From NCBI GenBank assembly GCA_022497145.1, contig MU385985.1, positions 1-64,000 on the forward strand: a stretch of DNA of 64,000 nt, given 5' to 3'. The notes under the pieces are model-generated. The model saw only the letters and a list, made by a program, of their open reading frames with translations, had not been told where the DNA came from and searched no databases. The DNA is from Rostrohypoxylon terebratum. Lineage: Eukaryota; Ascomycota; Sordariomycetes; Xylariales; Hypoxylaceae. Shown piece after piece: positions 12,122 through 22,611 of this stretch. Made by a program: the position numbers and the translations under genes. Each line of letters begins with the position of its first letter. Within the stretch, counting starts at the first letter, position 1.

Positions 12122-12511
12122 TGTTACGATCCGAAAATACGATCATCGGAAGAAATAATAATCCGAAAATCAGGTGACTGAAACGATGAATCAGAATGAG
12201 GGACACCCCGATTCAGTATTTCAGGAAACGATGAATCGACGAACTCACGATTAGTTCTCGTCGATTCATCCGGTCGCCAGGGAAGGAAAGTTAGTATATA
12301 AAGAATGGAAGTTTCCTACTGTATTTAGTTTTGAGTTCTCTAGCTTTCAATCTAAGTATTCAGACTGCACTTGAATATAGAGTCCCATAAAATCTCTTTT
12401 ACGAACAGAATCGTCAACCCTACAGTATTGTTACCTTAAAACCAAGTACCCCAGGGTACGTATCCGCTCTACGAAGTCAGTTAGACAGAAGTAGTAGACG
12501 GGTTCGTAACA
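12122..12511 (+). mobile_element. solo LTR, 390 bp, with AATCG target-site duplication
   Basis: The element starts TGTTACGA and ends TCGTAACA, a perfect 8-bp terminal inverted repeat with TG...CA ends. It is flanked on both sides by AATCG (12117-12121 and 12512-12516), so the boundaries are certain. A TATATAAA box lies near 12295-12302. The 3' third (TGTTACCTTAAAACCAAG near 12429) is related to the other LTRs in this window but clearly diverged. No internal retrotransposon sequence is present, so this is a solo LTR left by LTR-LTR recombination. Confidence 0.9.
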
Positions 12512-13003
12512 AATCGTCATCAAACTTTTGATCGTCAGCCTATTCAGGACTGTTCCTCGCAACGACCTTTCTTTAATCGTGAAATATATGATATCAATCA
12601 GTCTGCAGCAATTACAGGCTGAAGGGGGAAATTCGTACAGCAGGAAGCTCAACATAATATCTACGATGTTACTCTAGGAGCAGTGGACGCGTAAGACACA
12701 ATAATAGTGCTTCAGACCGGTGTCACAAGGCTTTCAATCTATGAAATCCTGCCCAAGAGCATAAACTTACCTAGAAGAATTGGCTAGATGTTTGGAGGTT
12801 GCTTGGACACCAGTCCTATCGAGAAGTTAAGTGTGCTTTGTGATGGATTCGATATTGTAGGTACACTGCAAAGACACATGACAAATAATATTAGGAGCCA
12901 TCACCACTCCAGCATATTATAAGCTAGTTGGCGTCCATATGGTCGACATGGCCAATGTTACAAATCCCAAAACATCTAAAATCAGAAAACCCACAAATAG
13001 GAA

Positions 13004-13380
13004 TGTCATCAACCAATCATGGTTAAACTACGGAGAAATGGATGTGTAGGATATGGAACACATCCATCACATCCATCACATTGAACACATCCAACACATC
13101 CAACACATTAATACACATCCACCACATCACGATGGCTTCAACGCTCAAGGACAGGAGAGATATTTTCTATATAGTCACGACATTTTCCATGTATCTAGTC
13201 ACTCACTTAGTTCTTTAGTTATCAATCTAAGTCTATTCACTACGAGTAGGGAGAGGACTCCAAGCCTCTCTGACGAACACACTTGATTGATTACACTTGA
13301 CCTCTACGATTACTGTTACCTTAAAATCAAGACCCCCTTATGAAGCTATACTTACTAAGCCTAAGTATAGGTTCGTCACA
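13004..13380 (+). mobile_element. solo LTR related to the element at 48.5-49.0 kb
   Basis: The last 190 bp (13191-13380) closely match 48774-48968, and the last 92 bp match 1-92 exactly. The 3' end TCGTCACA is clear. The 5' end is less certain: TGTCATCAACC at 13004 resembles the start of the copy at 48549, but TGTTACAAATCCC at 12956 resembles the start of the LTR at 12122. ATAGG follows the 3' end (13381-13385) and also occurs at 12997-13001, two bases upstream of 13004. The element contains a 9-bp tandem repeat in its U3 part and a CTATATAG box at 13168-13175. No internal coding region is attached. Confidence 0.8.
13059..13131 (+). repeat. tandem repeat of 9 bp inside an LTR
   Basis: About eight imperfect copies of CACATCCAN (variants CACATTGAA, CACATTAATA). 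They sit in the U3 part of the LTR, upstream of the TATA-like box. The sister copy at 48549-48968 has an unrelated 20-bp repeat at the matching place. Confidence 0.85.
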
Positions 13381-14015
13381 ATAGGTAATTGTTTACCCCT
13401 AGTACTGACTCGGTTATTTGGTACTCTCCACATGTAATTTTTCCTAGCACCGTGGGTTATCACAGCTGTAAAAGGCATTGGAATAGCTTCGGTCAGTCAG
13501 GTCCAATCAAGCAGCTAACATCCCGATTAGGAAAAAGGAATTATACGTAAGCTAATACAACCCAGACGGTATTTGAACCTGCAGTAGTTCAACCTTTCCT
13601 TGTTTGGCAAGGCCCAGGGTTGCGGTCCCATGCTCGACGAAACCTGGGGACTTAGCCGCAACATCTTCCGGCCGGAGCTCATTGGCCGAAGGCTATCTTA
13701 ACATGGTTATAATATATGATTGTCGTCGTAAGACTTGATAGAGATAATATAATATATGCATCCATGACTAACTTGAGTGTTCAATGTACGCAGACGACTA
13801 TGTTCAACCCCCATTGCCCAACTATATCTTTATTGCGGTTACGTGGACTCTCGGCACGGGTAATTGGGATGCAACGTGACCCTTGATAATGAACACGATG
13901 GGCTCAGAATATAAGGCTGCATAGGCTAGCTGTTGCGAACTATATCAGAGATCTCGACATGCTCTGTCGGTGTTTGGATAACTTCCAAAGCCTATGTATT
14001 GCAAAGACTCTGAAG
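13381..14015. other. intergenic, promoter of tyrosinase gene
   Basis: About 0.6 kb. A GC-richer block at 13561-13680 includes a small hairpin (CCTTG/CAAGG around a CCAAA loop on the minus strand) and a weak tRNA box-B-like word (13571-13583), but no tRNA can be folded. Nothing else recognised. Confidence 0.4.
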
Positions 14016-15343
14016 ATGCTCGCCCCCTTCCTGTTTGTGCTTGGCACTGTGCCATTGACTCTAGGACTGTCAATCAAACCCTCGGCTTCAAGCGGGGAAA
14101 AGGACAACGAGTGTACCGAGATTACCAAGCGTATGCCATGGTATGTCACCATTTCTTCTTATCTACAGCAGATCGGGGTGTTGACTATAATCATAGGGGC
14201 AACCTTACTTCAACCGAGAAATCAGACTACATTAAGGCAGACCTTTGTGTAATGTCATCTCCCCCAAAATCTGGCATAAAAGGGGCAAAGAACAGGTGGG
14301 ATGAGTTGCAATATATCCACATCGCCCAGACCGATTACGTCCATGGAGTGGTAAGTCATGGCTCAGACTCTTGTGTTCCGTTACCCTTCTAAACTTGTGT
14401 CAATAGGGTGCATTCTTGCCTTTCCACCGATACTTCATGAAGGTGCACGCACATGTTCTCAGGACTGAGTGTAATTACACTGGACCTATTCCGTAAGGAC
14501 TCAAACAACTTCCAATAGGTTTAATGGGACTAACAGTCATAGATACTGGGATGAACCCGCCGACATTGGAAATATTATCGGGTCCCCTCTCTTTGATGCC
14601 GAAACGGGATTCGGGGGCAACGGTACAGGAGCCAACGGCTGCGTTACTGATGGCCCTTTTGCCAACTTCACCCTACGCTTCCAGGCCGACAACACGATAA
14701 GCGAGTACTGTCTCTCGCGATTCCTGAACGATCGCGCGCTCAGTATGGCGACTAGGGAGAATGTCGCCAAATGTATTGCGGCAGAAACCTTTTTAGAGGC
14801 GTGGAATTGCTTGGAAGGAGCTCCTCACGGAGCTGGGCATGGTGCCGTAATGGGAACTGTAAGCCTCCATTCGTGGATTCAACTCCAAATTCTGCTCGCT
14901 AAGATACTTCCTAGATGATCAACGCCTTTACATCGCCTGGTGACCCCGTCTTCTATCTTCACCATGGTTACGTGGACAAGTTGTGGTGGGATTGGCAATC
15001 GCTGAATTTGACGACGCGATTGACCGAAATAGGAGGCAATAACACAAGCCGTGGCTTCGGTGGCGGGTTTCCGGGTGGTCCTCCGGGTGCTGGCTTCCCC
15101 CCCGGAAATCCGTTCGGCGAAAACGGTTCCTTCCCATTTCCTGTATTCCCGCCCAACGGGTCGAACCCTCTCCCATTCCCCGGAAATAGAACGATCAACA
15201 AAGCGTTCACCGATTACTTCAATGATGGTGGAAATACCACAACATTGAACCATACTCTATGGTCGGCTGGAGTCATGGACAATGTCACGATTGCGGATGT
15301 TATGGACCCTAGTGGTAAATTCATGTGTACAGAGTATCTATAG
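14016..15343 (+). CDS. tyrosinase-family (type 3 copper) protein, secreted
   Basis: Five exons: 14016-14140, 14197-14350, 14407-14492, 14543-14858 and 14915-15343; frames close to 369 residues. An N-terminal signal peptide (MLAPFLFVLGTVPLTLGLS) suggests secretion. CuA is H83, H91 and H100 (YVHG...LPFHRYF, spacing H-x8-H); CuB is H217 and H221 (PHGAGH) plus H244 in the tyrosinase signature DPVFYLHHGYVD. All six copper ligands are therefore present, so a monophenol or catechol oxidase activity is likely. Several N-glycosylation sequons are visible. A Gly/Pro/Phe-rich insert lies at residues about 273-317, after CuB. An upstream in-frame ATG at 13959 would spoil the signal peptide. The protein lacks the long C-terminal cap of classical tyrosinases, so it belongs to the short secreted group. 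Confidence 0.92.
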
Positions 15344-15920
15344 GTAGTTACTAGATATCTACAATCATTGGATGGATTTGCGAAGAGCGGAGAAGCAGAG
15401 AAGTGTAGCAAGTTGTTACCTGTAGGAAAACGAACCCATCGGGCGTCAATACTCCAACAAAGATATCGCATAGATATAACCGTTTCCTCTCCAAATGGGA
15501 GCTACAACTACTATGAAGTCCAATCACCACATTGCCGCGGTTAATGCAATGATAAACAATGATGAAAATGATCGTTTTGTTAGCACAGCCCATGTGGGGG
15601 CCCCTGAGTGCTCCTATTGTAGCCAATTATTGGTGACGCACTGCCAACATTCATGGGTCGCGACACTGCAATGCAACCATCCCATAATTCGTAGGAACCG
15701 CCTAAGTTAAGGCATAAGGCTATGGCTAGGTATTCTGTGTCCCTTATTTCTACCTTTCAAGCTCGTACGACTATCTTCATCATTGACATAAGACGTTAGA
15801 TAGCGCGCCTTAAAGCGAACAGCGAAGTAAAGCGCTCCAACATGCGATATGCGCTTTGCCCGACTATAGTCAGCCTGTTGCCCACACTAATTGGATTTCT
15901 CAACTCGATACGCTCTTGCA
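15344..15920. other. intergenic, promoter of NACHT gene
   Basis: About 0.6 kb. A small inverted repeat (AAAGCGC 15829-15835 with GCGCTTT 15851-15857) lies 64 bp before the start codon. No gene seen. Confidence 0.4.
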
Positions 15921-18900
15921 ATGGAGGCGGTGGCTGTCGTTGGGCTAATCAGTAATATCTTGCAGTTCGTTGAACTGGGATATAAACTAATATCCACATC
16001 GAAAGAATTGTATAACGCAAGGAATGAGTCAACAGCGTCAAACAGAAACCTCGAATTCATGGCTCAGGAGATGAAACGATTGAGCCAGAGCCTAGCTACG
16101 GGAGGATCGCTGTCGCAGATGACGGATGATGAACAAACCTTACTGGACCTGGTGACCAAATGCGAGAGCTGGGCTGATGATATGCTTACATTTCTCGACC
16201 ATCTTAAGAATAAGAATCCGGGGAGCAGAATAGCAGCATTCAAAGCTTCCATGAGAAATTACAACATGCGACATGAAAGGCATCGACTCAAAGAGGGACT
16301 CGACGACTATCGAGTACAACTAGATGTCCAGCTCAATATTATGACCAGGTATACCACATTGTGTTGTATCTTATTATCAATATGATCTGACATGCCACTT
16401 TAGGTCCAGCACCCTTAAAAAGCTAGAAAGTCTGTCCAAGTCCTTAGAATTAACCAATCAAGACATGACAGATTTGAAGCGTAGCGCAAAGTCTCTCCAA
16501 GGATCTATACTAGGTCTCGAAATGAAGGTTGGATCAAAATTTCTAGACCAAATCCAGGATATTGTCCAAGTATCGGAAGAAAAGGCATTAGAAGCCAAGA
16601 GGAGGCTGCTTCTTGATGCACTAAGACACCAGGGAATGGAGGACCGGTTTTACCACGTGGAGCCTGCCCATGCAGATACATTCAAATGGCTTCTTCAAAG
16701 CAAGAACGACATGTCTTCCAAAGTTCATGATTCAAAGAAAGACGATCTCGAGAAATATCCCCTGGACCCTCGTCGCATATGGCCACTCGAACACGCACAC
16801 AACGTTGCTAAGCAGGAAATCGGGCATCGATTCACAAGTTGGCTTCGAAACGAGAGCGGTATTTTCCACATATCGGGTAAGCCAGGTGCAGGAAAGTCGA
16901 CGCTAATGAAGTTCTTATATAATAATGAATTGACCCGGAAATATCTCAATGAGTGGTCGAATGGGAAAGAGGTCATACTTGCGAAAGCTTTCTTCTGGAG
17001 ACTTGGAAATGATACGCAAACTTTGATTAGTCTTATTCGATCACTCCTTCATCAAGTCCTTTCTACTGCTAAGGACCTAATACCTATTGCTTTCCCTTGT
17101 CGCTGGGAGCATGTTGATTTCCATGGAGGCAGTGTGGTCCATCTTGAATTAGCAGAGATTGAGCAAGGGCTCCACAACCTTGTAACGGATCCGCGAACCT
17201 TCGAGCACCATAAACTGGTATTCTTGATCGACGGTCTAGATGAATACCAAGGTCGGCATATTGAGCTTGTGAATCAACTGTTCAATTGGACCTCCTCCAA
17301 CACAGGCAACCTCAAGATATGCGTGTCTAGTAGAGAATGGAACGAGTTTATGGTAGGGTTCTCTGATTGCCCGAAGCTACGGATACACGACTATACGCGC
17401 ATGGATATTATGATGATGGTCCATGATCAACTAAGTTCTAGATTGCAGTATCCAACGCCTATAAGTGAAAATAATATAATCTCAATAGCCACAAAGATAG
17501 AGTTCAAGGCCGAGGGCGTCTTCCAGTGGGTCTGTCTCGTGTTAAATGCCGTAAAGGATGGCATTCTCAACGGTGACGACGTCCAGGAATTAAACTCCAA
17601 AATTGACTCCTTTCCAAGCGAGCTTGAGGAGTTATACAAACAATTATTCGATTCAATACACGTAAAGGATCGTCAGAAGGTTTTCGAAATATTTCGGATG
17701 GTTAATTACATGGAACTTGGACTTCACTTACCCTTATTTCGGGTTTGGTTCCTGAACAAGTTGGTTGACGACCCAGACTATGCCCTGAAGTCAAAGACCC
17801 AGAATGTATCTGACGAGGAGATAGCCACCATCCTTCAGATCACTCGAAGGCAGATCTATGGGCGCTGCAAAGGCTTCCTGGTGGTGCACGACTATTCAGC
17901 AAGTCCCTCTTTTTTCGGTCCACCTCTCTCGAACAATGGTGCAGTTGCATTTATGCATAGCACTGCTTACGAGTTCTTGGAGCAAAGTCACATCAAACAG
18001 ATAATCGATCAAACCATAGGGCACGTCGATGTTTTTGACCGTATCTGCCAAACGTTTCTGGTATGTGCTAAGGTCGCTAGACCAGAATGGTACGGTTTCA
18101 ACTCGGACAGACCTGGAGATGATCTTTTCGATCGAGAACTTGGAGTCTACTTCCGACTTGCAATCGAGAAGGAGCATATATTCTCTGATCGCAACAGACT
18201 TGAATCTAGAGCATCTCGTTTTGTGAAATTTCTAAACGAGCTTAAAGCTACTGTTGTAGCAAAACATGGCTCGTTCAGAATGAAATACCAAATTCATAGT
18301 TGTCTTTATCTAAAACCATCAAGTTGGCCAGCCGCAAACATCACCCAAAACGCCTGGACCAGTACCGACGCGCTCATCGATTTGTTCGCTATAAGCTGGT
18401 CGATAGTCGAGTTTTTCCAGCACAAAAACATCGCACGTCCATTGCACACTCCTAATTGGAATGATATCTCCAATGATATTTTGTGTTTGCTCCTAGGCAC
18501 AATGAGCAGGAGAGAGCGCAAAATGGTAGTTTACTATGAGCAACTATGTCAAATGCTCGAATGGTGTTTTTCGAAAGGTGTCATCTCCCCGAATCATGTA
18601 GATTTCAATCTACCAGGATTGCGTCTTGTTGATTGCATACTTATCACACTCATACAGCGATCAGACTATCGGCTATGGTACGACGAAAAGAACATAGATC
18701 CGAGCATTCATCTATATCCCTTGCGGCTCCTCGAGTTGTGTCTACGTTACGGTGCTAAACCACAATTGGAATTATGGATGTATGACTCTTCAAATGAGAA
18801 AGATAAGGAATATATCCGAGTCTGCCCCGTCCTGAATAAAAGGGGCATACATGAAGGGTGGATGAGTCCCAAAGTATCACCCATCGCAACATTCGGAAAA

Positions 18901-19227
18901 CAGAAGCATGGCTTAGTTACTGTCCGTGACCTTACTGAACTATGGTTTCCCCACGACTACAAGATTCTCCAAGAGTTAATTGATAAATATGAGCGGGATA
19001 CAAGCTTTGAGGTAGGCACTCATACAGGGAGTGTGCCATCACACCTTGGAAATCAACCGGAAAGAGACTGGCCAAAAGTAGAGCTAGGAGAAGACCTTTT
19101 TCAGTGGCATGTCACGGTAGCAGGAGAAAGTGTTGTGAAATGTTCAGATCTCGATCCAACAGATAACCTCTGGAACAACACCTATCTTCGATCTGCATGG
19201 GGATCTGATTTACGCGACATCAGATAA
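15921..19227 (+). CDS. NACHT-domain STAND protein (NLR-like)
   Basis: Two exons, 15921-16348 and 16404-19227 (intron 55 bp, GTATAC...TTTAG), give 1083 residues. The N-terminus (MEAVAVVGLISNILQFVELGYKL) matches the helical N-terminal domain found in many fungal STAND proteins. A coiled-coil-like stretch follows (about residues 140-200). The NACHT ATPase has Walker A GKPGAGKST at 301-309 and Walker B VFLIDGLDEY near 415-424, followed by SSREW. STAND proteins are nucleotide switches; in fungi they act in heterokaryon incompatibility and immunity-like cell death. The 500 residues after the NACHT domain show no WD40, ankyrin or TPR repeats. The ATG at 15921 is the first one in frame. Class is certain; biological role is inference. 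Confidence 0.9.
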
Positions 19228-19985
19228 CCACTGTATGAGCTCCCTATAGCGGTGTTCAGTTTTCAGGGGGTATTTTTGGTTGGTCATCGCCGCCATATTC
19301 AGCGCCCTTGGGTCTGGTAGATTTGAGGCATTACCCAACTAGGCAATTCCGATGACTCACACGCCCTTCGAGCGCCGATCCTTCGCCGGGCACGGTTGCG
19401 AGATGTTTTGTCATAACTCTTCTCGATTTTGTAAAAAGAAATATCAATAATACCGTTTGTAATACCTCTTTCGGATGGGCTAGATTTAGCGCGTACAGCC
19501 CCGGAGTTAAGTGTAAACGCTTGGATTAGTTCGCGATCTTAGATCTTTCTACTCTGTACATCAATCAACAACCGTTTACACCAAATCCACGAGCATTACC
19601 TAATCACAAGTAGGAGGCCACAAACCTGGCAAACCGCTATCTCAGGAAGTACGAAGGTTTTTTCCTGTTTTTTTTCCCCTTGAGTCTAGTCATTTTATAT
19701 GGTGTTTTTAGTGACATTTGGCCCGTGCTTTGCATGAAAATACTAGCCCTAATATATACGGTGGGCCAAGTGCCTAAGGACCCCGCTGCGCTTTGCAGAC
19801 TGTATTTAAGGTCAACCAACCTTCGACAATGGGGAGCCATAGATTCTCTCGTTCCTGCTTTGCTCGAGATTGTATGGATATGATAGACTTAGTGACAAAA
19901 CACAATTCCTCAGATATAGTGTATATGACAACGTGATAGAATACTGACTGACTGACCTCCTCAGAACATTTCGAACGTGGCCAAC
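19228..19985. other. intergenic, promoter of second sugar transporter
   Basis: About 0.76 kb between two plus-strand genes. Nothing beyond weak ORFs and a T-rich run at 19658-19679. Confidence 0.5.
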
Positions 19986-21652
19986 ATGCAGCTCTCTAAC
20001 TTGCTGCGAAAGCCTCCGGGCTATATGCTAGCTAGTGTGCTCTGCTCACTAGGTGGCTTCCTCTTCGGCATTGATACTGGTATCATTGGTCCTGTCACCG
20101 TGATGGAAGATTTTACTAAATATGCTGGTAACCCGTCGCCGACGATTCACGGTCTGATCGTGTCGTCCATTCTCATACCTGCGGCAATTTCGTCTTTCTT
20201 CGCTGGTAGAGTAGCGGATGCGCTTGGACGTCCTCTTGGAATCGCCATTGGTTCTTTCGTCTTCGGAGCTGGCGCTGCCCTTGAAGGTGCCGCTGTGCAC
20301 ATTGCTATGTTCATCGTTGGTCGTATCGTCGAGGGGATTGGCGAAGGTCTTTATCTTAGTATGATGGTGGTGTAAGTCGGCATCCCATGACTCGTTCAGT
20401 AAATTTGGTCCTAATTCAATCGGTTCAGCTATATATGCGAGATCTCACCCCCAAGATATCGCGGCGCTCTGACCACAGCGCCCCAGCTACTCACCACGCT
20501 TGGCCTAGTTACCGGCTTTTTCACATGTTATGGAACCGCCAATATCCAGTCGTCATTCTCCTGGCGTTTGCCCTTCATCCTGCTAGCTGCATACTCGGGG
20601 TTCTTTTCTGCCTCTGTTGTCATGTGGCTCCCCGCTTCTCCGCGCTGGCTTACCCTTCACGGAAAGACACAGGAAGCCTCCGCAGCCTGGGACAAGCTTG
20701 GTGTCGCTGCTGCTGACCGGGAGAAGATCCTCGACCAGTACGATGCCACCGTAGTCGAAACCGCCATCCCCGATGCCAGTGGTAACACGAGCGCCAGTCA
20801 CGTTGCGCCGACGACAATCGCAGTTCCCAAGTTGACAAAGGGCAAGATGCTCGACGTCCTATCCTCTGACGCTCGCCCACGTCTCATCCTCGCAGTCTTC
20901 CTCATGGGCATGCAACAACTAAGCGGCATTGATGGTGTCCTTTACGTAAGCCCACCTCTATCCCTTTCCCTTTTCTAAATCCCTAGACTCAGAATCCCCA
21001 GTACGCCCCCCTCCTCTTCCAACAAGCCGGCCTCTCCTCCAACGAATCCACCTTCCTCGCCTCGGGCGTCTCCGCAATCCTAATCTTCAGCGTCACGATC
21101 CCCGCCACGATCTACGCAGACCGGTGGGGGCGCCGTCTAAACACGATCCTCGGCGGCCTGGGCATGACCGTGACCATGTTCCTCATGGGATCGCTATACG
21201 CCTCGTCCTCCGTACACCAGGGCGCGGGCGCTGGCCGCTGGGTCGTCATCGTCTGCATCTACGCCTTCGCCGTCATCTACTGCGTGTCCTGGGCCGTCGG
21301 CATCAAGGTCTACGCCGCCGAGATCCAGCCCCAGCGCACCCGCGCCAGCGCCACCAGCATCGCCCACGGCAGCAACTGGCTGAGCAACTTCCTCGTCGCC
21401 TTGGTCACCCCCACCTTGCTTGCCAAGACCAGCTACGGCGCCTACTTCCTCTTCGGCGGCTGCACGCTCTTGACCGCCGCCGTGTGCTGGTTCTTCATGC
21501 CGGAGACCAGGGGCCTGAGTTTGGGTGAGATTGACGAGGCGTTTGTGAAGAAGAGCGGCTTGGCGAAGGTGAGTGGCGTGAGGGAGTGGGCGAAGTCGCT
21601 GCAGCGGAGAGCTAAGTGGAGGAGACCGGTTGCTGTGGACGCTGATGCTTAA
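19986..21652 (+). CDS. MFS sugar transporter (second)
   Basis: Three exons, 19986-20371, 20429-20945 and 21002-21652, give 517 residues. The introns are 57 and 56 bp with GTAAGT/GTAAGC and CAG acceptors. Sugar-porter marks: GGFLFGIDTGIIGP in helix 1, GRVADALGRPLG between helices 2 and 3, YICEISPPRYRG after helix 4, ASPRWLTLHGK at the start of the central loop, GMQQLSGIDGVLYYAPLLFQQAG in helix 7, DRWGRRLN between helices 8 and 9, and PETRGLSLGEIDEAF after helix 12. It resembles hexose or quinate-type permeases of the plasma membrane; substrate unknown. The last exon is much richer in G+C than the first. It is not a recent duplicate of the transporter at 6011. Confidence 0.9.
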
Positions 21653-22611
21653 TTTGGCATTGACCTTGAGTGTGTCGGCGAAAACGCTGTGTAGGTACTT
21701 ATGTGGTTATGAGAAGGCTCTGGGTATCTACCTCGGGACTTTACGAGAGTGTGGGGGAAAATAGGAAAGAATGGGCCATTTGAAGTCGAGTTGAAAAGTT
21801 CTTTCGCGCTTTAGGCATCGTGCCCTTACACTTACTTGATTGGAGGTATCTCTGGCTTCTAGGCACTTCGACGATTTTGAATATTACATTATTCGTGGGT
21901 ACTGATTATGCGATACTGGGGAGATGGTAGGACCAAAGGCAATCGTTTGAGTCTCTTTAATCAAGTATATCTACTAAACAAGTCACGATGCCATTTCACC
22001 CATTATACAACATTTGCATATCCTAGCGAAAGATCATGGCACATGCATTCACAATATAACATGACACAGTTTTAAATCATTCGTGGACGAATTTAGTCAG
22101 ATTCTGCCTAGTACATATAGCTTGTGGTGCTATATCCATAAGAAGAAAAGGCTGAAAAGGTGATCTTGTGTGTGTGGCGTGTGTGTAGAAGGAGGGATGA
22201 GTTATGTACAAGGTGTAAGGCAAGATGCAGCCGTCTCGAGTTTCCTATCGATCCTCAACATGTGACGGACTCATCCATATGGCACCCTATCTCCTTCGTC
22301 GACTTCCGTTCCGTCCATCCAGGTATATGCAAATCATGCCAAGCATCATTAGCGAAGAAAAGAAAAAGTCAATGAGAAACAGGAAGAAATGCCCGCCACA
22401 TAGGAGGTGGGTATACTCAGGCATCCCCTCCCAGGAAATGCTCCCATGACACATCGTACGCCACACGCCTTCCCTTGTGCCTTTGCCTAGGTGTAAGGGG
22501 AATGAAATCGAAAAAAAGTGATATCCCAGTAGTAGGGTATAAAATAGGGATAGTGAGAATCAGTCAAATGCGCGCCAACGTGTCTTTGAACTTCGGGAGT
22601 AGAAATATATT
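21653..22611. other. intergenic between convergent genes
   Basis: About 1 kb of 3' flanks. A GTGTGTGTGG stretch occurs near 22168-22187. No gene seen. Confidence 0.5.

Noticed and set aside
12122..13380. one retrotransposon with LTRs at both ends
   Set aside because: The two LTRs are different families, the first has its own target-site duplication, and the 490 bp between them contain no gag or pol sequence.
13561..13660. possible tRNA or SINE on the minus strand (GGTTCAAAT-like box B)
   Set aside because: No acceptor stem, D-arm or valid anticodon loop can be formed; the only hairpin has a 5-nt loop without the conserved U33.
13994..14392. 132-codon ORF starting before the tyrosinase exons
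   Set aside because: It contains tyrosinase exon 2, but its start is out of frame with the signal peptide; splicing 14140 to 14197 gives the proper protein.
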